Shown in pieces: positions 1-8,346 of a stretch of 64,000 nt of DNA (the first letter of the stretch is position 1; every line of letters begins with the position of its first letter). This DNA is from Prevotella communis (lineage in GTDB: Bacteria; Bacteroidota; Bacteroidia; Bacteroidales; Bacteroidaceae). The DNA is taken from NCBI RefSeq assembly GCF_022024175.1, contig NZ_CP091794.1:2294001-2358000 (forward strand), given 5' to 3'. Below the pieces are notes generated by a model that made no database searches, had not been told where the DNA came from, and saw only the letters and a list, made by a program, of their open reading frames with translations. The translations under genes were made by a program, and so were the position numbers.

Positions 1-1305
1 CGCTTTCAGCAAATCAGCATGCTGTTCGTAGGCTATGGCAAGTTCCAGTTTGACATGGACCACGCCAAGCACCGCGCCTGGTGCGACGTGATGCGCCCCT
101 ACAACAGTAACCCGTTTTTCTCTGGCAGCAGTATCAGTGGCAGTTACGACACGCAGAACTTCGATTGCACGGCCGCTATCAGCACCATCCCCATCCCCCT
201 GTCGGGCGAATCGATGGATCGCGAGATGGCTTTCGGTATCAAGTTAGACTATAAAGTGGGCGACCTCAGTCGTCTGCGCGACCCGCGTTCACGCTCTGAG
301 CTGCTCGACTATAAGCTCACCCCTGCCGCCACCTTCACCTTCGGCTATCACACCCTTGGCGTCAGTGGCTATTACAACCGCCGCAAGGAGAAAATACCCA
401 ATATCACCACGGTGCAGACCGATCCCAACCTCATGTATTACACCATGAGTGGCATGGAGAATGCCAACGGAATCGTGGGAGGCTATAGCGGCTTCACACG
501 TGAGTGGGTGAATCATCAGTTTGGTGCCGAGCTCAACTATGGTTATCAGCACGACGGTCTCAATAGCCTTACCTCCGTCAGCATCAGTCGTGGCACAGAG
601 GATGCCTGGGGACAGTACAAATACGAACCGGGCCAGTACACCTCTTATATATATAAGGTGGCATCCCATAACCGCATCAAGAGCGGTGACCTACTCCATC
701 ACCTCGACCTCGATATGGACTTCACCCAGGGCTATGCCGATGAATACCGTCAGCAGCTCATTCAGGAGCGCGATGCCGAAAAAGGCTATACCAGCTATCG
801 CTACGAGACGCAGATAGAATATAGGAAGCGTTATCAAGTGAAGACAGCCAATGCTTCATTCCATTATCGCTTTTCCGTAACCGATGGCACCGCCATCAAT
901 AGCTACGCCGGTCTTCGCTTCTCTATGCAGCATACCAGCAACAAGCACCTGCTGCCCCTCTCTGATTTCCAGTACGACCACTTCAACGTACAGGTTGAGG
1001 CCGGTAAGGCATTCTTCAACAAGCAACTGTGGATTGACCTCTCAGGTACCTATCATTTCGCCAAGAACGTAGAACTGAACCTGGCCGATGCCACGACGTC
1101 CTATGCGCAGAATGTATGGCTGGCAGACATGGACTACTACCACGCTAATTACTGGCAGGGTCATGCAGAGGTGAAATACAATTTCCCTCTGACCATCAAA
1201 CATACACCATCGCAGTGGTATGTCAAGGCCTATGGCGACTACCTCCGCACCAACAATCATCTGGATCAGAAGATGGTTGGACTCTCAATTGGCATTTTCA
1301 ACTAA
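1..1305 (+). CDS. DUF6850-like outer membrane beta-barrel protein, 5' end missing
   Basis: The frame is open from the first base, so the gene starts upstream of the window; about 434 codons are seen. The protein alternates aromatic and polar residues in short strands, with many Tyr and Gly, and it ends in a C-terminal strand finishing in Phe-Asn (GLSIGIFN). This is the pattern of an outer membrane barrel. The overall look matches the DUF6850 family that Bacteroidales often encode next to secreted glycosidases and TonB-dependent systems. It stops 11 bases before a GH127 arabinofuranosidase gene, so the two are probably cotranscribed and may act in the same glycan system. Family name is recognition from sequence, not a search; barrel character is fairly sure, specific role unknown. 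Confidence 0.6.
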   Translation, partial: RFQQISMLFVGYGKFQFDMDHAKHRAWCDVMRPYNSNPFFSGSSISGSYDTQNFDCTAAISTIPIPLSGESMDREMAFGIKLDYKVGDLSRLRDPRSRSELLDYKLTPAATFTFGYHTLGVSGYYNRRKEKIPNITTVQTDPNLMYYTMSGMENANGIVGGYSGFTREWVNHQFGAELNYGYQHDGLNSLTSVSISRGTEDAWGQYKYEPGQYTSYIYKVASHNRIKSGDLLHHLDLDMDFTQGYADEYRQQLIQERDAEKGYTSYRYETQIEYRKRYQVKTANASFHYRFSVTDGTAINSYAGLRFSMQHTSNKHLLPLSDFQYDHFNVQVEAGKAFFNKQLWIDLSGTYHFAKNVELNLADATTSYAQNVWLADMDYYHANYWQGHAEVKYNFPLTIKHTPSQWYVKAYGDYLRTNNHLDQKMVGLSIGIFN

Positions 1306-1316
1306 CCCTTATCATA

Positions 1317-3809
1317 ATGAAAACCAAACTATTCTTTTGTGGACTGATGACGCTGGCAACCATGCAACAGGCCAACGCACAGTCAGAACTTTATCCCAAG
1401 CATTTCGACTTGGAAGAAGTAACACTTCTCGACGGACCTATGAAGACAGCCATGGATTTGAATATCCAGATGCTGTTGCAGTATGACGTCGACCGTTTGC
1501 TCACACCTTATGTCCGTCAGTCAGGACTGGCCGACACGCAGGATGCCACCAGCCCTTACTACCAGTGGCTCACCAAGCACCCCAACTTCAAGAACTGGGG
1601 TGGCGATGCCGGCTTCGACCTCAGCGGTCATGTTGGCGGTCACTATCTGTCGGCACTGGCGTTGGCCTATGCTGCCTGCCATGATGCCCAGATGCAGAAG
1701 GTGCTGAAGGAGCGTATGGACTATATGCTCAAAGTCATGAAGGACTGTCAGGACCAGTACGACAACAACAAGGATGGTCTCTATGGCTTCATCGGCGGAC
1801 AGCCTATCAACGACTCTTGGAAGGCGCTCTATCAGGGCGACCTCTCTAAGATTCAGAAGAACTGGGGCTGGGTGCCTTTCTATTGTCAGCATAAGATCCT
1901 GGCTGGTCTGCGCGATGCCTATCTCTATGGCAACAGCAAAGAGGCAAAGGAGATGTTCCGCAAGCTCAGCGATTGGAGTGCCAACCTCATTGCCAAGGTC
2001 GACGATCAGGCTTTCGAGGGTTTCCTCAACTGCGAGCATGGCGGCATGAACGAGTCTCTGCTCGATGCCTATCAGCTCTTTGGCGATGCCAAGTATCTGG
2101 CTGCTGCCAAGAAATACACTCATAAAGGTATGCTCAACGGCATGCAGACACTCAACCCCGCGTTCCTGGATGGCAAGCATGCCAACACCCAGGTGCCTAA
2201 GTTCATCGGTATGGAGCGTATTGGCGAGATGGATGGCGCTGCTGCCAACTACATCACTGCAGCAGAGAATTTCTGGAAGGATGTGGCCACCAACCGCACG
2301 GTGTGCATTGGCGGTAACTCGGTGAACGAGCACTTCCTTGCCGCTGCCAACGGCAACCGCTACATCGACCAGCCCGACGGTCCCGAGTCATGTAACACCA
2401 ACAACATGATGAAGTTCTCCGAGATGCTCTTCGACCGCACCAGCGATGCCAAGTATGTGGACTTCTTCGAGCAGGCTATGTGGAACCATATCCTCTCTAC
2501 ACAGGATCCCAAGACGGGTGGCTATGTCTATTTCACCACCCTGCGTCCACAGGGCTATCGCATCTACTCTGAGCCCAACAAGGGCATGTGGTGCTGCGTG
2601 GGCACAGGTATGGAGAACCATTCAAAATATGGTCACTTCATCTATACCCACGATGGTAAGAAGACACTCTTCGTGAACCTCTTCACCCCATCCAAGCTGG
2701 TCAGCAAGAACTTCGTCGTCACTCAGGAGACGCAGTTCCCCTTCAGCAACACCACCACCCTCACCATTGGCAAGAGTGGCCGCTATACCCTTGCCCTCCG
2801 TCATCCCGCATGGGCAGCCAAAGGCTTCGCCGTTGCAGTCAATGGTGCTCCCATCGACGCTACCGCCCAAACGGGCGAAGCCTCTTATGTCAACATCGAC
2901 CGCAAGTGGAAGAAGGGCGACAAGGTCACCATCACCCTGCCCATGGAACTGCGCTTTGAGGAGTGTCCCAACTACTCTGACTATATCGCCTTCAAGTATG
3001 GACCTATCCTCTTGGGTGCCAACACCACCAATGGCAGCGAGCAACTGCGCAATGTCTATGGCGGCGAGGGCCGTATGGACCACTCACCCGGCGTTATGGG
3101 AAGTCAGAAGAACCTGATGTCGGCACCTCTTATCCTGGGCACCCGCTCTGACGTATTGGGTCGCATCAAGACACAGGATTCGTCAAAACTCAAATTCACT
3201 ATTGACGTGTCACGTCCTGGCGTAGATACCTATAAGTGGACTACCCTCACCCTGCAGCCCTTCTATCAGATTCATCACGACCGCTATATGTGCTACTGGT
3301 ATCAGCAGACACCAGAGAACTTCGCCAAGAGTGATATGGCTCAGAGCGAGGCAGCCATCGAGGCACTGAAGAACCGCACCATCGACTTCGTGGCTCCCGG
3401 TGAGCAGCAGAGCGAGGCCGGCCATGAGTACAACTACAGCAGCGACTCTGGCAAGGGCAGTTACAATGGCGAGAGCTATCGTGATGCCAAAGCAGGCGGT
3501 TACGTAGAGTTTGCACTGTTCAACAAGGATGCCGTCACCGACAGCCTGTCTGTCATGTGCCGCTTCACCACAGACGACCGCGGACGTACAGCCACGCTCA
3601 CCCTCGATGGCACCAAACTGGCCGATATCACCATCCCCGGCAGGGTAAGAAACAGCGAGAATGGTTTCTATAACATAGAATTCCCCATCCCTGCCGAACT
3701 GATGAAGGACAGCAAAGGCAAGATAAAGACCAGCTATAAGGTGCGCCTCTCTGCAACCGGCACCACCCCCAACCCAGGTCTTTACTACCTACGACTGGTA
3801 AAGAAATAA
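1317..3809 (+). CDS. Secreted GH127 family beta-L-arabinofuranosidase
   Basis: The protein is 830 residues from the ATG at 1317. I chose this start over upstream in-frame codons because it opens a clear signal peptide (MKTKLFFCGLMTLATMQQANA) directly after the previous stop. GH127 enzymes are alpha/alpha-barrel retaining hydrolases that use a zinc-bound cysteine nucleophile. The expected metal and catalytic residues are visible: an Glu-Ser-Cys at residues 357-359 and a Cys-Cys pair at 426-427 in a WCCVGTG motif, corresponding to the Glu/Cys and Cys/Cys ligands of the characterised family. The last ~170 residues form an extra beta domain of the DUF6805 type. Expected role is removal of beta-L-arabinofuranose from plant arabinan side chains in the periplasm or at the surface. 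GH127 also includes other specificities, so the substrate is inferred. Confidence 0.88.
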   Translation: MKTKLFFCGLMTLATMQQANAQSELYPKHFDLEEVTLLDGPMKTAMDLNIQMLLQYDVDRLLTPYVRQSGLADTQDATSPYYQWLTKHPNFKNWGGDAGFDLSGHVGGHYLSALALAYAACHDAQMQKVLKERMDYMLKVMKDCQDQYDNNKDGLYGFIGGQPINDSWKALYQGDLSKIQKNWGWVPFYCQHKILAGLRDAYLYGNSKEAKEMFRKLSDWSANLIAKVDDQAFEGFLNCEHGGMNESLLDAYQLFGDAKYLAAAKKYTHKGMLNGMQTLNPAFLDGKHANTQVPKFIGMERIGEMDGAAANYITAAENFWKDVATNRTVCIGGNSVNEHFLAAANGNRYIDQPDGPESCNTNNMMKFSEMLFDRTSDAKYVDFFEQAMWNHILSTQDPKTGGYVYFTTLRPQGYRIYSEPNKGMWCCVGTGMENHSKYGHFIYTHDGKKTLFVNLFTPSKLVSKNFVVTQETQFPFSNTTTLTIGKSGRYTLALRHPAWAAKGFAVAVNGAPIDATAQTGEASYVNIDRKWKKGDKVTITLPMELRFEECPNYSDYIAFKYGPILLGANTTNGSEQLRNVYGGEGRMDHSPGVMGSQKNLMSAPLILGTRSDVLGRIKTQDSSKLKFTIDVSRPGVDTYKWTTLTLQPFYQIHHDRYMCYWYQQTPENFAKSDMAQSEAAIEALKNRTIDFVAPGEQQSEAGHEYNYSSDSGKGSYNGESYRDAKAGGYVEFALFNKDAVTDSLSVMCRFTTDDRGRTATLTLDGTKLADITIPGRVRNSENGFYNIEFPIPAELMKDSKGKIKTSYKVRLSATGTTPNPGLYYLRLVKK

Positions 3810-3830
3810 AAGATAAAATTGTCATAATCA

Positions 3831-3864
3831 CGAGGCGTTATAAGTTATAACGCCTCGTTTTTTC
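3831..3864 (+). terminator. Intrinsic terminator after the GH127 gene
   Basis: A perfect 13-bp inverted repeat (CGAGGCGTTATAA and its complement) with one base between the arms is followed by six T. It lies 21 bases after the glycosidase stop codon. Confidence 0.9.
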
Positions 3865-3906
3865 GTTATTACAATTCTTGCCAATTCAAGGAAAATCGAA
3901 TTTTCT

Positions 3907-3938
3907 TTTGGTTTTCTGCTCACTAATTTGTACCTTTG
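3907..3938 (+). promoter_or_regulatory. Bacteroidetes-type promoter
   Basis: TTTG at 3907-3910 and TACCTTTG at 3931-3938 are separated by 20 bases, matching the -33/-7 consensus of this phylum. It would start transcription near 3945, about 100 bases before the small gene at 4049. Confidence 0.8.
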
Positions 3939-4048
3939 CACCCGAAACATCAAGAGCAGTCATCTTCGGATGGACTCGCCAACCGAGCATTGGAAGCCAC
4001 GGTGGTCAGTACGATGTGGTAGTATTAACTTCAAAAACATTCCAAATT
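3939..4048 (+). other. Structured 5' leader of the small gene
   Basis: The roughly 100-nt untranslated leader contains a hairpin capped by a TTCG tetraloop (AGTCATC-TTCG-GATGGACT, one bulged base, about 3957-3975) and a second possible short hairpin around CCACGGTGG near 4000. This is long for a gene in this window. A regulatory role is inference only. Confidence 0.35.
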
Positions 4049-4306
4049 ATGCAACAACACATTTATTACATTCGCTATGCCCTGCAATTCGCAGACATGC
4101 AAATTCCCGAATTAATAACAGTATTCAATCGCCAGGTCGGCAATCGAGGCTGGACCAGTATGCGTGCCTATCACGACCTGGCCCTCATCGACGAGTTCCA
4201 ACGTCGAGGCATTGACATCTCCCTGATTAGCGATGGCAAGTCGATTTCATTTGCCCATCCTGTCAGATATGATTTAATCGCCAACCGACTGACCTTCATT
4301 GACTGA
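4049..4306 (+). CDS. Small hypothetical protein (85 aa)
   Basis: The reading frame is open farther upstream, but the ATG at 4049 is preferred: it lies downstream of the promoter at 3907-3938, and the upstream codons would include the promoter itself. The product is 85 residues, without a signal peptide or membrane segment, and reads as a compact alpha/beta protein: an N-terminal segment rich in aromatic residues, a central NRQVGNRGWTSMRAYHD stretch, then a short helix and beta ending. I do not recognise a named family. It stands alone, with its own promoter, a long leader and a terminator. Codon use resembles genuine genes here, and the isolated, well-bounded transcription unit supports a real gene. 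Confidence 0.7.
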   Translation: MQQHIYYIRYALQFADMQIPELITVFNRQVGNRGWTSMRAYHDLALIDEFQRRGIDISLISDGKSISFAHPVRYDLIANRLTFID

Positions 4307-4326
4307 AGCCCCCTCTCCATAAAAGT

Positions 4327-4368
4327 ACTCCACCCTTGCCGTCTGCTCTTGGCAAGGGTGGAGTTTAA
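4327..4368 (+). terminator. Intrinsic terminator after the small gene
   Basis: A 14-bp perfect stem (4327-4340 with 4351-4364) with a 10-base loop is followed by a T/A-rich tract. It starts 20 bases after the stop at 4306. Confidence 0.8.
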
Positions 4369-4413
4369 TTCTTATCTTATTTAAGTTTCGCTTGTAGAGA
4401 AACGACGAGTTGC

Positions 4414-4689
4414 TTATCGAGAAACAACCTTTCTCGATACTGTTTTTAACGCACAATTGTTTTTGTGTGCAACACCCACCCCAAGAATAGAAATATAGTC
4501 TGAAAAGCCTTTAAATACAATATATTCAGCAGGGGTTAGTGTTGTGTCAACACTCCCCCTGACACTAACCCCAACAGTACCCCCTACACTCCCCCTTGAG
4601 ACTCTTGGCTTTAATTGATAGTGCAGAATTTTCTTTACACTATACGGAAGCAATTTTGCTACCATTAAATGTAGTAATTGCGCCCTCAC
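4414..4689 (-). pseudogene. Gly/Val-rich ORF inside an inverted repeat, doubtful coding
   Basis: A 91-codon frame contains a Gly/Val/Ser-rich middle (GSVGGTVGVSVRGSV) followed by VFKGFS and a short LGVGV segment. The opposite arm of the inverted repeat encodes a related peptide on the plus strand (GVGVSVKATL..VFKGFSGD..LGLGV, about 4822-4978), which lacks an ATG. The resemblance extends to the protein level, so both could be remnants of the same short gene family. There is no evident promoter or start-proximal ribosome site. I would treat it as a decayed or non-coding copy of a repeat family rather than a working gene. Confidence 0.3.
4416..4438. repeat. Short perfect hairpin
   Basis: ATCGAGAAA and its exact complement TTTCTCGAT flank a 5-base spacer. 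No clear T tract follows on either side. It opens the gene-poor stretch 4370-5250, which holds mainly inverted repeats. Confidence 0.5.
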
Positions 4690-4942
4690 TAGGAAAAAAT
4701 ATTTTCTTAGGCAGAGCGCAATTTTTTCTTGGTTAAGGAGTAAATAGCCAAGATTAATGGACCTGGAATTTATTTGACACGTGCCGTTAGATTTGATCTT
4801 CCCTGATATCCCTAGGGTTGGGTGTCGGGTGGAGTGTTGGGTTGGGTGTTGGGGTTAGTGTTAAGGCAACACTCCACCCAGCGCATTCCCCAGTATTTAA
4901 AGGCTTTTCAGGAGATTTCTATGCTCTTGGGTTGGGTGTTGA
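4470..4942. repeat. Imperfect inverted repeat, ~100-bp arms
   Basis: The left arm (about 4470-4573) and right arm (about 4849-4942) are related as reverse complements. They share CTGAAAAGCCTTTAAATAC exactly and the flanking CAACACCCA-CCCAAGA pattern, with scattered substitutions and small gaps. The 275 bases between the arms hold another hairpin (4676-4728). No transposase gene is present. This may be a non-autonomous element or a pair of diverged repeat copies in opposite orientation. Confidence 0.65.
4676..4728 (+). terminator. Long hairpin followed by T tract
   Basis: AATTGCGCCCTC...CTAGGAAAA pairs imperfectly with ATTTTCTTAG...GAGCGCAATT, giving arms of about 22 bases, followed by TTTTTTC on the plus strand. 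It resembles a terminator, but no gene on the plus strand ends just before it. Confidence 0.45.
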
Positions 4943-5188
4943 AGAAGTATCGTCATACTCCATGCTCTTTGAAAGGTAAAGGCATATAAGAAGCAAGCCG
5001 TAATTTTACTCCATGCGAGATTACGGCTCGCTTTGGACGAGGTTACGTCTCTTTGATCCGACGCTATACAAAATGACTTACTAATTCAATTATTTGGAAT
5101 GCAACATAGAAGACTATGAAAGAGACATTATTAGGCAATTCATGATTGACATCAATCCTTCCTGTCACGTAATACCCCCAAAATCTTC

Positions 5189-5260
5189 ACTCGAGTGAAT
5201 TCATCGAATTAGCTAGCTGAAATCATGAAATCACTCGAGTCAATTCATGAATTCAGCTAT
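5189..5260. promoter_or_regulatory. Paired palindromic direct repeats upstream of the LytTR gene
   Basis: ACTCGAGT occurs at 5189 and again at 5233, each followed by a nearly identical AATTCAT(C)GAATT block and GCTA. The two units are direct repeats 44 bp apart, and each contains internal palindromes. They sit just upstream of a gene for a LytTR-type DNA-binding protein, and this class of regulator commonly binds repeated sites. An operator role is inferred from position and symmetry. Confidence 0.45.
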
Positions 5261-5307
5261 ATATAGTAAGATTACCTGCTTTTTGTGCTATTTTTCTACC
5301 AAGATTC

Positions 5308-5739
5308 TTGCTCCCTGTTTCTTTTATCCAAAGAATTTGCCGTCGCCCTCGCCTAGAAACTCTTCGGCTGTATAGTCCACTTCGCCCAAGCCTGCAAAGT
5401 CCGTATGTAGTAAGGGACGGCTTCTTCGTGAAGACTGATGAGAAGTGGGAGAAGGTGAGGTATGACGAGATTATGTGGGTGAGAGCCTTCGAGAATGGGA
5501 GTGTCGTGTTCCTGACCGACGGGAAGAGCCTGATGGTGAATCATCGGCTGTGGCGGATTGAAGAGATGTTGCAGGAGCACAAGAACTTCGTGCGTATCAA
5601 CAGGTCAGAGATTGTTAATCTGGATGCTGTTGACGGCTTTGAAGGTAACTGCTACTACATCGGCAAGAATCCGCTCTATGCCACTGGCGACTATCGTCAG
5701 GGCATGGAAGGTGTCTTCGTCAAGGCAAAGCAGCAATGA
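5308..5739 (+). CDS. LytTR DNA-binding domain protein
   Basis: The C-terminal ~105 residues form a LytTR domain: FFVKTDEKWEKVRYDEI at its start, then a FLTDGKSLMV strand, and the diagnostic FVRINRSEIVNLDAV segment. LytTR domains bind DNA and usually sit behind a receiver or membrane domain; neither is present. The only N-terminal start codons are TTG (5308) or a GTG near 5429, and the frame is open back to 5251 without any ATG. The gene could therefore be a short stand-alone regulator with a weak start, or the remaining 3' part of a longer gene. Paired repeats lie directly upstream, and the fimbrial operon lies convergent downstream. Family assignment is firm; start is not. Confidence 0.7.
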   Translation: MLPVSFIQRICRRPRLETLRLYSPLRPSLQSPYVVRDGFFVKTDEKWEKVRYDEIMWVRAFENGSVVFLTDGKSLMVNHRLWRIEEMLQEHKNFVRINRSEIVNLDAVDGFEGNCYYIGKNPLYATGDYRQGMEGVFVKAKQQ

Positions 5740-5755
5740 CGTAAAGATACGGAAA

Positions 5756-5795
5756 AGCCGCCCGGGAGCCTTCTCATGAGGACTCTCGGGCGGCT
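5756..5795 (+). terminator. GC-rich hairpin after the LytTR gene
   Basis: AGCCGCCCGGGAG pairs with CTCTCGGGCGGCT, with one G-T wobble, 16 bases after the stop codon. The following sequence is only mildly T-rich. It probably ends transcription of the LytTR gene. The rest of 5796-5978 holds one weaker hairpin (5862-5892) and no gene. Confidence 0.6.
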
Positions 5796-5978
5796 TGGTC
5801 GTGCTTGCTATGGTCACGGGGTGTGAGGGTTACTCCCACATCACGCTGTGACTATGTCCTTACCGTCTGACCAGTCTGTGCCGTCGGACGGTATTGTGCC
5901 CAGCAAGAATTGGTGTCACTGGTTCAAAGAACGATATCGTTTACCTCACGCGGGGTACAGACCCCGAGCGGGGAGCGT

Positions 5979-7241
5979 TCAGTTCGCCGGCTCAATGGTG
6001 AACACAAACTTGGTATTTTGACCCGGAAGACTACTCATACCCATAATATCGCCGCTGAACGATACGCTGGAGGCAGGAGTGCCCGTCCAGGTGCCGCTTT
6101 GTCCACTGCCAGACCAGCCTGTGCCTGATGCGTCCCAATCCCCTGTAGTCACTTCAATCTTGGTGAAGTTGCCGAGGGTGGTGGTAAATGTTCCGCCCTG
6201 CATGAAATTCTTTTCCCCGAAGTCTATATAGCCGGCAGTTATAGTGACACCGTCCTTGGTGAAAGATTTTCCACTGCCGGTTATATCATCTTTGTTCCAC
6301 GTTACGGTGATGGGGACGGCGGCCGCCTGCTCCTGTGCCTGTCCGCCTGCGAGTGTCTCGCCGGTGGTCCAGTCCTGTACGGTGACGCTTGCCACCTCAA
6401 TTCTGTTCTTACCCACTACGAGGTTGAAGGTGTAGCTGTTGCCTGCCTCCAGTTCGGGGATGCCCTTCACGAGGAGGGTGCTGCCTTCGCCGTCGGTCAG
6501 CTGGATGAAGCGGGCGCCGCTGTCACCATAGCCAGGCACTACGAGGGCGGTGAAGGTGGAGTTCTGACTCCAGCCCCACCCATCGTTGCTGCCCTGTGCG
6601 TATGGCTGGATTTCAGTGCTGCTGCCCGTGGGATTGCCGTCGGCAATGCCGCTGGCTTCGCTGTAGATGCGGACGTTGTCGACGGTCTTCTGGTCGTCAC
6701 GGTACTGGCTGCCGAAGCCGCTGATGCGTACGATGACGCGGGCCATCTTGCGCTCCAACTGCATCTGGATGTCGCTGCCGCCCTCGGGACGGGAGATCAA
6801 CTGCTGGCGGGTCATGTAGTCGGCGAGGGCAATTTTCTCCACGCTACTCTGGTCAGTGGGCACGGTGAAGGTGGTCATCGACGTGCCGGTGGTTGCAGGA
6901 TAGTAAGCCGAGAAGGTGAGCGTTTTCTGTGTCCAGAGGAGGAACTTGTTGGGCACTGCCTCAGTCCATGTCTGGTTCTCGGTTGACGTGCACTGGAAGA
7001 GGACGGCCTCCTGATCGTTGGTGCTGACGGCGATCTGGTCGCCCTGGTTGAACTGGCGCTGCGTGTCGTCGGTGGCGACGGCGTTGCTACGGGTGGTGCC
7101 CTGGAGCGAGCCTACAGAGAAATTAAGACTCACGGCATTGTCGGGACGGAAGCCTGTTGTGGCCTCGTCGTCGCTCTGGCAGCTGGCGAGGGTGCCCATG
7201 AGGGCGAGGGCTGCCATGGAAAGATATTTTGTTGCTTTCAT
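5979..7241 (-). CDS. Fimbrillin family lipoprotein with extra C-terminal domain
   Basis: 420 residues. It has a lipoprotein signal peptide ending in LASC, and a fimbrillin body: SLNFSVGSLQGTTR near the N-terminus, the LLWTQKTLTFSAYYP block about residues 100-120, and the family-typical strand VTVQDWTTGETLAGG around residues 285-300. Fimbrillins of the FimA/Mfa type are exported as lipoproteins and assembled by strand exchange after protease cleavage at an Arg, here plausibly in the TTR segment. About 120 residues follow the usual fimbrillin end and form a Gly/Thr/Ser-rich beta domain. Such an extension suggests a minor or tip subunit. It is the last gene of the five-gene operon. Assignment to the family is confident; position in the fibre is inference. 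Confidence 0.8.
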   Translation of the reverse strand: MKATKYLSMAALALMGTLASCQSDDEATTGFRPDNAVSLNFSVGSLQGTTRSNAVATDDTQRQFNQGDQIAVSTNDQEAVLFQCTSTENQTWTEAVPNKFLLWTQKTLTFSAYYPATTGTSMTTFTVPTDQSSVEKIALADYMTRQQLISRPEGGSDIQMQLERKMARVIVRISGFGSQYRDDQKTVDNVRIYSEASGIADGNPTGSSTEIQPYAQGSNDGWGWSQNSTFTALVVPGYGDSGARFIQLTDGEGSTLLVKGIPELEAGNSYTFNLVVGKNRIEVASVTVQDWTTGETLAGGQAQEQAAAVPITVTWNKDDITGSGKSFTKDGVTITAGYIDFGEKNFMQGGTFTTTLGNFTKIEVTTGDWDASGTGWSGSGQSGTWTGTPASSVSFSGDIMGMSSLPGQNTKFVFTIEPAN

Positions 7242-7278
7242 ATTCTTATGCTATTTTAGTGTTAATAAAGGTAGTTAA

Positions 7279-8304
7279 TTACTCTGTGCCGAGGTTGTCG
7301 CCGGGCTGGTCTTCCCATGAGGTGACGGTGAAGGCGCGGGCATTGAGGGTCGTGGTGTCAAAACCTACGGTGAGGGGCAGCGTGTAGTGCTTGCCCTGCT
7401 CAAGGGTGATGGCCTCGGTGTTGGTCCATGAGAAGGAGCGCGTGCCAATCTTGAACGATACGGTCAGGGCGCCGGCGGCAATCTGCTGTGGAACTACGAT
7501 GCTCTCGTAGGTGGCCGTGCTGTGCTGGTTCGTCTCGGTGGCTGCAGTGAAAGCGCTCTGGTTAGCGAGGATGTCGGCAGCAACGGGTGTAGCGGCAGCG
7601 GTCACGGTGCCGTAGTTCTCATTGACAGTCTCCATGGCCTTGAACTGGTAGCCGGCGTTGGTGCCGCTGATGGTGAACTCGGTAATGTCCGAGGCATTGT
7701 TCAGCTTCGGGTCATTCTTGTAGAACTCGTTGGCCAGGTCCAGCGTCACGTCGAGCTTCGAGAGGGCGTGGTAGAAGTTGATGACCAACTTGCCGTTCTG
7801 CATCAGCGTCTCCTCGATAGAGGGGTTGGCGATGGTCTTAGTCGGCATGGTCAGCAGGTCCTGCTGCTTCAGCTTGGCCTCGGTGCTCTGGTCGGCAGCC
7901 ACGGTGAGGTTGGCACCGACGATGAATTCATAGTCGCTGAATGTCTTGCCCTGCTTGTAGGCGGCAGTCACGGTGATGCTCTGCTGGTCGTTCTGCCAGA
8001 GCATACGGTTTATGGGTGTCCACTCGCTGCCGTCGTACTGTACGGTGTTGAAGTAACTGTAGGTGGCCGATGTGGGGTTGACAATCTTCACCTGGAACTG
8101 CTGACCGTTCTGGTTCACGTCGCTGCCAGTGATGCTGGCGCGGGTGGTTACGGCCGTGGGGTCAACGAGGTTGGTGGTGAAGCGCATCACGCCGTCCTCG
8201 GGGAACTGCGACTTCTGCTGTACGGTCTCGATAGCGTCGTCGCTGGAGCATGCCGTCAGCGCCATGGCTGCTGCGGCTGCGAAGAAAATGTTTTTGAATC
8301 TCAT
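7279..8304 (-). CDS. Fimbrillin family lipoprotein
   Basis: 341 residues with a lipobox (LTAC followed by SSDD), typical of Bacteroidetes surface lipoproteins. The body shows fimbrillin hallmarks: VMRFTTNL and TTRASI near the N-terminus, MLWQNDQQSITVTAAY, HALSKLDVTLDL in the middle and the closing FTVTSWEDQ strand. The Arg in TTRAS is a candidate site for maturation by an Arg-specific protease, as known for FimA and Mfa1. It lies 37 bases upstream of the last fimbrillin and 42 bases downstream of the preceding one, all in the same direction, so it is a middle gene of the operon. Whether it is the shaft subunit or an accessory cannot be told from sequence. Confidence 0.8.
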   Translation of the reverse strand: MRFKNIFFAAAAAMALTACSSDDAIETVQQKSQFPEDGVMRFTTNLVDPTAVTTRASITGSDVNQNGQQFQVKIVNPTSATYSYFNTVQYDGSEWTPINRMLWQNDQQSITVTAAYKQGKTFSDYEFIVGANLTVAADQSTEAKLKQQDLLTMPTKTIANPSIEETLMQNGKLVINFYHALSKLDVTLDLANEFYKNDPKLNNASDITEFTISGTNAGYQFKAMETVNENYGTVTAAATPVAADILANQSAFTAATETNQHSTATYESIVVPQQIAAGALTVSFKIGTRSFSWTNTEAITLEQGKHYTLPLTVGFDTTTLNARAFTVTSWEDQPGDNLGTE

Positions 8305-8346
8305 AATACTTTAATTTGAGTTGATTATAAATAATGAAAGAAAATG

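Noticed and set aside
4368..5300. Insertion sequence or prophage remnant
   Set aside because: No transposase, integrase or phage gene was found; only inverted repeats and short decayed frames.
5862..5892. Hairpin as terminator of the fimbrial operon
   Set aside because: The stem is short with a mismatch and no T tract on the minus strand, and it is over 85 bases from the stop.
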